Shown one piece after another: positions 58,802 to 64,000 of a DNA stretch of 64,000 nt. Made by a program: the position numbers and the translations under genes. The notes beneath the pieces were generated by a model, which saw only the letters and a program-made list of their open reading frames with translations, searched no databases and was not told where the DNA came from. This stretch comes from Microbacterium psychrotolerans. GTDB taxonomy: Bacteria; Actinomycetota; Actinomycetes; Actinomycetales; Microbacteriaceae. Location: assembly GCF_031085295.1 (NCBI RefSeq), contig NZ_JAVFWO010000001.1:1-64000 (forward strand), given 5' to 3'. Numbering within the stretch: position 1 is the stretch's first letter; every line of letters starts with the position of its first letter.

Positions 58802-59224
58802 ATGACCATCGCCGTCACCCCTCACCTCAACTTCCGCGGCTCGGCGCGGGAGGCGCTGGAGTTCTACCGTGCCGCCTTCGGCGGCGAGCTCGTCGTCATC
58901 ACGTACGCCGACATGGGCGCGGCATCGCCCGAGACCGCCGACCACGTCGTCTGGGGACAGGTCTCCGGACCGAACGGCTTCCGGATCATGGCGTTCGACG
59001 TCTACCCGCACCTGCCGTGGGATCAGGGACAGAATGCCTTCTTCGTCTCGGTGCGCGGCACCGACCCCGAGGAACTGGGGGCCTCGTGGGAGAGGCTGAG
59101 CGACGGCGCCACCATCCTCCAGCCGCTCGCACCCTCCGACTGGGCGCCGCTGTACGGCCAGCTCACCGACCGGTTCGGCGTCACGTGGGTCCTCGACATC
59201 GCCGCGTCGCATACCGGGAGCTGA
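58802..59224 (+). CDS. VOC family protein (PhnB-like)
   Basis: A 140-residue vicinal-oxygen-chelate protein of the PhnB/YjdN type: TPHLNFRGSAREALEFYRAAFGGELVVITYADMG and LPWDQGQNAFFVSVRGTDPEEL, ending APLYGQLTDRFGVTWVLDI, which is the glyoxalase/bleomycin-resistance fold hallmark of this subgroup. Reaction unknown. ATG 58802 has GAAGGAACG upstream. It is divergent from the WYL regulator, which likely governs it. Confidence 0.93.
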   Translation: MTIAVTPHLNFRGSAREALEFYRAAFGGELVVITYADMGAASPETADHVVWGQVSGPNGFRIMAFDVYPHLPWDQGQNAFFVSVRGTDPEELGASWERLSDGATILQPLAPSDWAPLYGQLTDRFGVTWVLDIAASHTGS

Positions 59225-59327
59225 TAGACGACAGTCCGGGGGGCGCTGCCGGCGAGACCCCCGGATTGTGCCCCGCGCGCGACGCCGTGCGCGCCGCCGC
59301 CTCGCCCACGGTGCCGAACCATCCGCC

Positions 59328-60647
59328 TCAGAACAGCTCGTGCAGCAATCCGAGGACGCGGTGGACGAGCTCCTCGCCCGCGCCGGGCGCGACGCGGCAG
59401 GCGTCGACGACCTCGTAGCCGCCCTCCTCGTGCGCGCGCCGCGTCGGCACGTACCAGAGCGCACCGTCGGTATACCCGACGACGAGCGTCATCGGTGCGG
59501 GCGACCGCTGCTTGATCGCGACGCCCAGCTCGCTGAACAGCTCCGCCGGCACGAACGCCAGGGCGAGATCGCCGATCCGCAGCACGGAGATGTCGGCGTC
59601 GATCGTCGGCGAGCGACCGTCGCGCAGCGCCGCCAGCACTGCCGCGGCCTCCGACATCCGCAGCTCGTGCCACCATTGCGCCGGGTCTCCCACCGCCGAC
59701 GTGGCGACGACAGCCCGCACGTCGGCGAGGGCCGTCTCGGCTTCGCTGACGGATGCCGCGCCCCGGCGCGGGAGCGCGACCCGCTTCCGTCGCGACGCCA
59801 GAGGCGTGGACGGGGTCGCGTGGGCAGCGCCTGCGATCTGGACCGCCGCCACGCCCAGCGTCGTGCCGAGCTGTCGCGGCCACGACCAGTCGGGCCTCTT
59901 GTCGGGCGGATCGATGTCGCCGGCCGCCCCCTGGAGGAACAGTGCCCGCCCCCCGACCGCACGCTCGACGTCGGCGCGAAGAACGCCCGGGAAGTCGGCG
60001 CTGATGCTGCGCACGGAGCTCTCGAGCGACGACGGATGACACGCGTACGAGATCAGGGTCGCGACGCGCTCTGCGGGCGCTGGGCCGTCGGCGGCCTCGA
60101 AGCAGACCACGGCGAGCTCGGGATCCACGTGACCGCCGGGGTTCGGGGCGAGCTCGATGGAACCGTTCGGCCCCGGCCTGCGGCGATTGACGCCGAGCCG
60201 CACTTCGCCCCGGCCGGCGCGCACGCCGACGGCGACGCGGGCCGCGTCGGCATCGCGCACGCAGCGCGCGGCGGCGTCGCTCAGCCGGCCTCGATACGTC
60301 GCCGCGAGCGGATCCTGCCCACCGGGCATGTCGCCCGTCTCGCCGACCACCGGACCGTAGTGCGTGTGGCTGCACGACAGGAACACACGATCGGGCGAGA
60401 TGCCGGTGGCGGTACGAATCGACTCCTTGAGCGCCGCCACGAGCTCATCGCTGTAGAGCCCTATGAGGTCGAGGGTCACGACGGCGTGCCGGGTGTCGCC
60501 CGGTGAACGGTCGTCGGCGAGCACGAGCGCGGTGGCCCAGAGGTCGTCATGCACTCCGGTCGCCGCGCCGCGCCCCACGAAGCCGGAGAGCGGGATGCCG
60601 ATCGGCGGCGTGATCGGCACACGCGCGGTCCCGGCGGTCAACGCCAT
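59328..60647 (-). CDS. Neutral/alkaline ceramidase-like protein (N-terminal domain family)
   Basis: A 439-residue protein matching the N-terminal domain of neutral ceramidases: AGTARVPITPPIGIPLSGFVGRG at the start, FLSCSHTHYGPVV with the zinc-site histidines, ISYACHPSSLESSVRSISADFPG including the catalytic-serine-type segment, and FLQGAAGDIDPPDKRPDWS. The C-terminal immunoglobulin-like domain and signal peptide of secreted ceramidases are absent, so it acts inside the cell and may cleave another amide. Start ATG 60647 with GGGGAG upstream. Downstream of GH84 on the same strand. Confidence 0.88.
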   Translation of the reverse strand: MALTAGTARVPITPPIGIPLSGFVGRGAATGVHDDLWATALVLADDRSPGDTRHAVVTLDLIGLYSDELVAALKESIRTATGISPDRVFLSCSHTHYGPVVGETGDMPGGQDPLAATYRGRLSDAAARCVRDADAARVAVGVRAGRGEVRLGVNRRRPGPNGSIELAPNPGGHVDPELAVVCFEAADGPAPAERVATLISYACHPSSLESSVRSISADFPGVLRADVERAVGGRALFLQGAAGDIDPPDKRPDWSWPRQLGTTLGVAAVQIAGAAHATPSTPLASRRKRVALPRRGAASVSEAETALADVRAVVATSAVGDPAQWWHELRMSEAAAVLAALRDGRSPTIDADISVLRIGDLALAFVPAELFSELGVAIKQRSPAPMTLVVGYTDGALWYVPTRRAHEEGGYEVVDACRVAPGAGEELVHRVLGLLHELF

Positions 60648-60801
60648 GGCCGCTCCCCTCGCCTCCCCCGTACTGGCGTCCCCGACGGCGCCGGGGCCCG
60701 CTTCGTCATGCCCTCAGTGAAGCCGCCGCCGCGCAGCGACGAAAGGGCCCTCGCACGACGGCAGACGGCCGGCGGCCGGCGGCCAGCGCCAATGGCGAGG
60801 C

Positions 60802-60829
60802 GGCGGTCGGCGGTCGGCGGTCGGCGGCC
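60802..60829. repeat. Heptanucleotide tandem repeat
   Basis: Three GGCGGTC units followed by GGCGGCC between the GH84 and ceramidase-like genes; further GGCCGGC/GGCGGCC runs flank it (60768-60850). A slippage-prone, very GC-rich intergenic tract. Confidence 0.8.
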
Positions 60830-60848
60830 GGCAACCACCGGCCGGCCG

Positions 60849-62405
60849 TCAGCGACCGACCGCGCCGCGCACGAACTCGGGAACGACGTCGGTCGCGACC
60901 TTCGCCTCGTGGGCTTCGGCCTTCGCGAAAGCCCGCTCCGCCTCATTCCGCGGCACGACGCCGGCGAGGTGATCGAGCGCGGCCAGCCCCGCCGCGCCCA
61001 TGTCGCCCGCCGCCGCGAGCCACGGCTGCAGCGACCGGGCCGGCTCCCGCTCGGTCTCGACGTCGGCGAGCGCGGCCAGCTCTTCGAGCCGTGCCCGCAG
61101 CGCCTCGGGCCCGCCGCCGTTCGAAGCCGCCCGCACCGCGGCGGCGAGGTCCCGATCCATCGACGCCGACGGCGGCCACGACGAGAGCGTGCGCACGAGC
61201 GGCGCCAGGGCCGCGGCATCCGTTCCCGCCACCAACCGCAGCGCGATCGCGGCGGCGCGGTCGGGATCATAGTCGCGCGGGTTCCACGCCCAGTCGGCGA
61301 AGGCGGCGATGCCGAAGCAGCCGGGCCAGAACTCCACCATCGGGTTCGACCACGCCCCGTGGAGCGCGGAACCCTCGACGTCGGGGGTGCGTCCCACGAG
61401 CGGGCCGAGGAACGCCCTGCCCCGGTCGAAGTCGTTGACGGGGAAGTTGTCCCACAGCAGCAGGCGATCGCCGAACACGGCGGCAGCGGCGTCGATGTCG
61501 TCGCGGGTGATCTCGCCCACGACGATGTCGCGGCCGGTCCACCAGACCAGAGCCTCGTCGGGGAGTCCGGCGGCGAAGGCCGTGCGGTAGGCGGACGACG
61601 CGGTGCCCGCATAGTCGGTCGGGACGACGAGCAGGTCGGTCCCCGGCCGCCGGGCGCGCAGCACGCGATCCGCGAACCGGCGCACGGCCTCGGCGTGCGC
61701 GGTGCCGAGGGCTGCGGCGCCGGCGCCGAAGCGCTCGCGGTCGGCCTCGTGGTTCGGCTCCTGGGGGACGTCGTCGAACAGCAGCGCGATGCCCGGGATG
61801 CCTGCATCCAGCAGCTGTTCCGCCTTGGCGGCGAGCAGCGCATGCTCGGCGTCGTCGGAGAAGACCATGGAACCCGCCGGATGCAGCGCGACCACGACCT
61901 CGACACCGCGCTCGGCACCCACGCGAGCGAGCTCCGCGAGACGCTCGAGGTCGGGCGCCGGGTACGGCTCGCGCCAGCGCTCGCGGTGCCACGGGTCGTC
62001 CTTCGGCGCATAGACGTACGAGTTGAGCTTCAGACGTCCGGCGAGCGCCAGCGCCGCCAGCCGCTCCTCGTGCGACCACGGCTCGCCGTAGAAGCCCTCG
62101 ATGATCCCGCGGTGGCGCAGCACCGGGCCGTCGTCGATGCGCAGCGCCGGCACCTTGCCGTCGCAGGCGGCGGCGAGTTCATCGAGTGTCGTGCGCCCAT
62201 GACGGAAGCCTCGGCGATCGGATGCCTCGATCACGGCGCGGCCGTCGACGACGTCGAGCCGGTAGGCCTCGGGCGGCAGCTCGGGCGCCGCTCGTTCCTC
62301 GACCGCCAACGGCGCAGGCGACGGCGGGTCGGCAGGGACGGAGACCACGCTGCGGGGCAACGGAATGACGGGCACGGAACCGGAGATCGTGTCGGCGTCG
62401 AGCAC
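60849..62405 (-). CDS. GH84 beta-N-acetylglucosaminidase domain protein
   Basis: A 518-residue GH84 protein. A short N-terminal beta domain is followed by the catalytic barrel, whose start RGIIEGFYGEPWSHEER is diagnostic, then KLNSYVYAPKDDPWHRERWREPYP, and ALLFDDVP with the adjacent acidic pair used in substrate-assisted catalysis. LWDNFPVNDF and the WNP segment follow, then a C-terminal helical domain. No signal peptide. It removes N-acetylglucosamine from glycans or glycoconjugates. GTG 62405 lies six bases after TAACGT on the minus strand (leaderless). Divergent from the partial glycosidase, sharing an operator-like site. Confidence 0.93.
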   Translation of the reverse strand: MLDADTISGSVPVIPLPRSVVSVPADPPSPAPLAVEERAAPELPPEAYRLDVVDGRAVIEASDRRGFRHGRTTLDELAAACDGKVPALRIDDGPVLRHRGIIEGFYGEPWSHEERLAALALAGRLKLNSYVYAPKDDPWHRERWREPYPAPDLERLAELARVGAERGVEVVVALHPAGSMVFSDDAEHALLAAKAEQLLDAGIPGIALLFDDVPQEPNHEADRERFGAGAAALGTAHAEAVRRFADRVLRARRPGTDLLVVPTDYAGTASSAYRTAFAAGLPDEALVWWTGRDIVVGEITRDDIDAAAAVFGDRLLLWDNFPVNDFDRGRAFLGPLVGRTPDVEGSALHGAWSNPMVEFWPGCFGIAAFADWAWNPRDYDPDRAAAIALRLVAGTDAAALAPLVRTLSSWPPSASMDRDLAAAVRAASNGGGPEALRARLEELAALADVETEREPARSLQPWLAAAGDMGAAGLAALDHLAGVVPRNEAERAFAKAEAHEAKVATDVVPEFVRGAVGR

Positions 62406-62406
62406 C

Positions 62407-62420
62407 TGGGAACGTTATCA
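62407..62420. promoter_or_regulatory. LacI-type operator between GH84 and the partial glycosidase
   Basis: TGGGAACGTTATCA fits the LacI-family pattern TGnnAACGTTnnCA with central CG. It overlaps the predicted -10 of the GH84 gene and lies just upstream of TAGACT, the -10 of the + strand gene, so one repressor could govern both. Confidence 0.55.
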
Positions 62421-62435
62421 CATAGACTGTCAGGC

Positions 62436-64000
62436 ATGAGCTCCACTCCCTCGCTGACGAGTGACTCCGGTCGACGGACGATCCACGGAGCCGGCTATTC
62501 GCTGTCGTGGCGAACCGGCCCGGGCGGTCTCGTGAAGTCGCCCTACCTCGAACTGAGCGACGCCGACGGCGCCCGCTGGATGCGCATCTGCGCCCTGTCG
62601 AGCGCGCACACACGCGCCGCCCGCGACGAGAGCATGAGCATCGGCGAGCCCGAGGTCCGCACCGAGGCCGATGCCCTCGTCGTGATCATCCGCACGGAGT
62701 CCAGCGCGTGGGACGAGCGCCTGCTCGAGCTGCGCTGCACGGCCGACGCCCTCGAGATCACGCTCGAGGCGCGCGGCACCGGCGAGCTGACCGACGTCAC
62801 GATCCTCGGGGGCGACGGCATCCTGCCCACCGGCGCCAGCGGCACCTTCCGCTCGGGCTTCGATGCCCAGTCGCTCTACGTGCCGAGCCCCACCGAGCCC
62901 ATCGCGTTCGTGCGCCCGGTATGGTCGGCCGCCTCGCTCGGCGTGGTCGGCGACGCCGACCCCGGGCGTCTCAACGGCGTCTTCTCACCGCCGCCGCTGG
63001 CCCTCGCCTTCGGCCGGGACCCCGCCACCGACGCGTTCACCCCCGGCCCCGGCCCGTGGCTGGCGACCTGGCTGCGTGCACCGGTCGACATGCTCCGCTT
63101 CACCACGATGCGCTTCGACCCCGTCGACGGCGGCGGACTGCTGCGTCTCGTCCACGAGGGTCACACGCCGGTCGCCGGCGTCTGGCGATCGCCCACGGTG
63201 GTCGTGCGGTCCGCCGACTCGCCGGCGCACGCGCTCGAGCTGTACCGCGACGACCTCGTCCGCACCGGCTGCGCACCCGCGGTCGCGCCGTCGATCCAGC
63301 CCTGGTGGCTCGAGCCGATCTTCTGCGGTTGGGGCGCCCAGGTCGCCCGCGCAGGCAAGGACGGCTGGGCCCCGGATCTCTGCCGACAGGAGACCTACGA
63401 CGAGTTCCTCGCCACGCTCGCCGCGGCATCCCTCGACCCCGGCACGGTCGTCATCGACGACCGTTGGCAGGCGCAGTACGGCACGGCCGAGCCCGACGCC
63501 GACGCGTGGCCGGATCTTCGCGGCTGGATCGCCCGCCAGCACGCCCAGGGACGCCGCGTGCTGCTGTGGTGGAAGGCGTGGGACCCTGCCGGGCTGCCGG
63601 CCGAGGAATGCGTGACGGATGCCGCGGGCCGGCCGATCGCCGTCGACCCGGGCAGCCCCGCCTACCTCGCGCACCTCGACGCGATCATCGAGCGACTCCT
63701 GTCGCCCGAGGGCCTGAACGCCGACGGGTTCAAGGTGGACTTCACCCAGCGGGCGCCCAGCGGCACGATGCTGCGCTCGGCGCCCGACAGCGACGGGGTG
63801 TGGGGAGTGGCGGCGCTGCACCGCCTCGTCGCCCGCATCCGCGCCACGGCCAAGGCCATCAAGCACGATGCGCTGATCATCACGCACACGGTGCACCCGT
63901 CGTTCGGCGACGTGACCGACATGGTGCGCACCAACGATGTGCTCGAGCACGATGTCAGCGGGCGCCCGGTGTCGGTGGCGGCCCAGCTGCGTGCCCGGTT
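62436..64000 (+). CDS. Glycoside hydrolase, GH36/GH31-like alpha-galactosidase type (3' end beyond window)
   Basis: The frame from ATG 62436 is open to the window end (521 residues seen). An N-terminal beta-sandwich (to about residue 270) precedes a barrel domain: VVIDDRWQAQYG, RRVLLWWKAWDP and GLNADGFKVDFTQRAPSG. The Asp in FKVDF fits the nucleophile of GH36/GH31 enzymes (K-x-D). No signal peptide. TAGACT (62423-62428) ends seven bases before the ATG, so the mRNA is probably leaderless. Divergent from GH84; a shared regulon for glycan breakdown is likely. Exact substrate not readable, and the C-terminus is missing. Confidence 0.82.
   Translation, partial: MSSTPSLTSDSGRRTIHGAGYSLSWRTGPGGLVKSPYLELSDADGARWMRICALSSAHTRAARDESMSIGEPEVRTEADALVVIIRTESSAWDERLLELRCTADALEITLEARGTGELTDVTILGGDGILPTGASGTFRSGFDAQSLYVPSPTEPIAFVRPVWSAASLGVVGDADPGRLNGVFSPPPLALAFGRDPATDAFTPGPGPWLATWLRAPVDMLRFTTMRFDPVDGGGLLRLVHEGHTPVAGVWRSPTVVVRSADSPAHALELYRDDLVRTGCAPAVAPSIQPWWLEPIFCGWGAQVARAGKDGWAPDLCRQETYDEFLATLAAASLDPGTVVIDDRWQAQYGTAEPDADAWPDLRGWIARQHAQGRRVLLWWKAWDPAGLPAEECVTDAAGRPIAVDPGSPAYLAHLDAIIERLLSPEGLNADGFKVDFTQRAPSGTMLRSAPDSDGVWGVAALHRLVARIRATAKAIKHDALIITHTVHPSFGDVTDMVRTNDVLEHDVSGRPVSVAAQLRAR

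Noticed and set aside
1-64000. CRISPR array, insertion sequence, prophage or integron
   Set aside because: No regularly spaced direct repeats, transposase or integrase motifs, or terminal inverted repeats with target duplications were seen.

Overview
The window is about 70% G+C and codes densely on both strands. Gene content and style suggest an actinobacterium of the Microbacterium / Microbacteriaceae type: a rifamycin-type HelR with its upstream element, many apparently leaderless genes, lipoprotein sugar-binding proteins, LacI and DeoR regulators, and a heptamer GGATGCC/GGCATCC that recurs in the coding sequence. This placement is inferred; no rRNA, tRNA, CRISPR array, insertion sequence or phage gene was seen.

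Layout. 1-5820: a truncated gene behind a probable Mn2+ (yybP-ykoY) riboswitch, then a LacI-controlled carbohydrate cluster (solute-binding lipoprotein, Gfo/Idh/MocA dehydrogenase, PmoA-like protein, cupin) with no permease genes. 5874-9902: pantothenate genes panB and panC coupled to a Rossmann/DUF2520 protein, and an NCS1 permease facing a TetR regulator. 10696-12945: a rifamycin-associated element and helR. 12968-18180: L-serine dehydratase, DUF3100 membrane protein and M20 amidohydrolase in one coupled unit, facing a two-module Lrp regulator. 18324-34570: mostly single genes (MFS, flotillin, DHFR-like, a small ABC operon with an HTH regulator, AAA ATPase, nucleotidyltransferase, hydrolase, secreted mini-protein, isoprenylcysteine methyltransferase-like protein, a possible HisRS-like paralogue, PDZ protease, cyclase-like protein, CorA). 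34611-38810: a ferritin-like protein and a heterodimeric ABC exporter whose two ATPase domains are degenerate in complementary ways. 38868-45078: a GH38-type hydrolase and a complete ABC sugar importer with two matching operators. 45655-49426: penicillin-binding carboxypeptidase, a hydrolase-like LuxR regulator and a methyltransferase.

49501-56715 is the most coherent metabolic block. A DeoR regulator and a 23-bp operator sit between two divergent arms: a four-carbon acid sugar kinase with a class II aldolase on one side, and an FGGY kinase, a LacD/YihT-like aldolase, a racemase-like protein and a GH13 sucrose-phosphorylase-type enzyme on the other. Both arms plausibly end in dihydroxyacetone phosphate. 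56783-64000: a methyltransferase, a WYL regulator facing a VOC protein, then a ceramidase-like protein, a GH84 N-acetylglucosaminidase and a truncated GH36/GH31-like glycosidase. None of these last three has a visible secretion signal.

Starts were set mainly by Shine-Dalgarno sequences, by ATGA/TGATG overlaps, or by a -10 box (TAnnnT) ending 6-7 bases before the first codon. All family assignments come from reading motifs; no database search was run.
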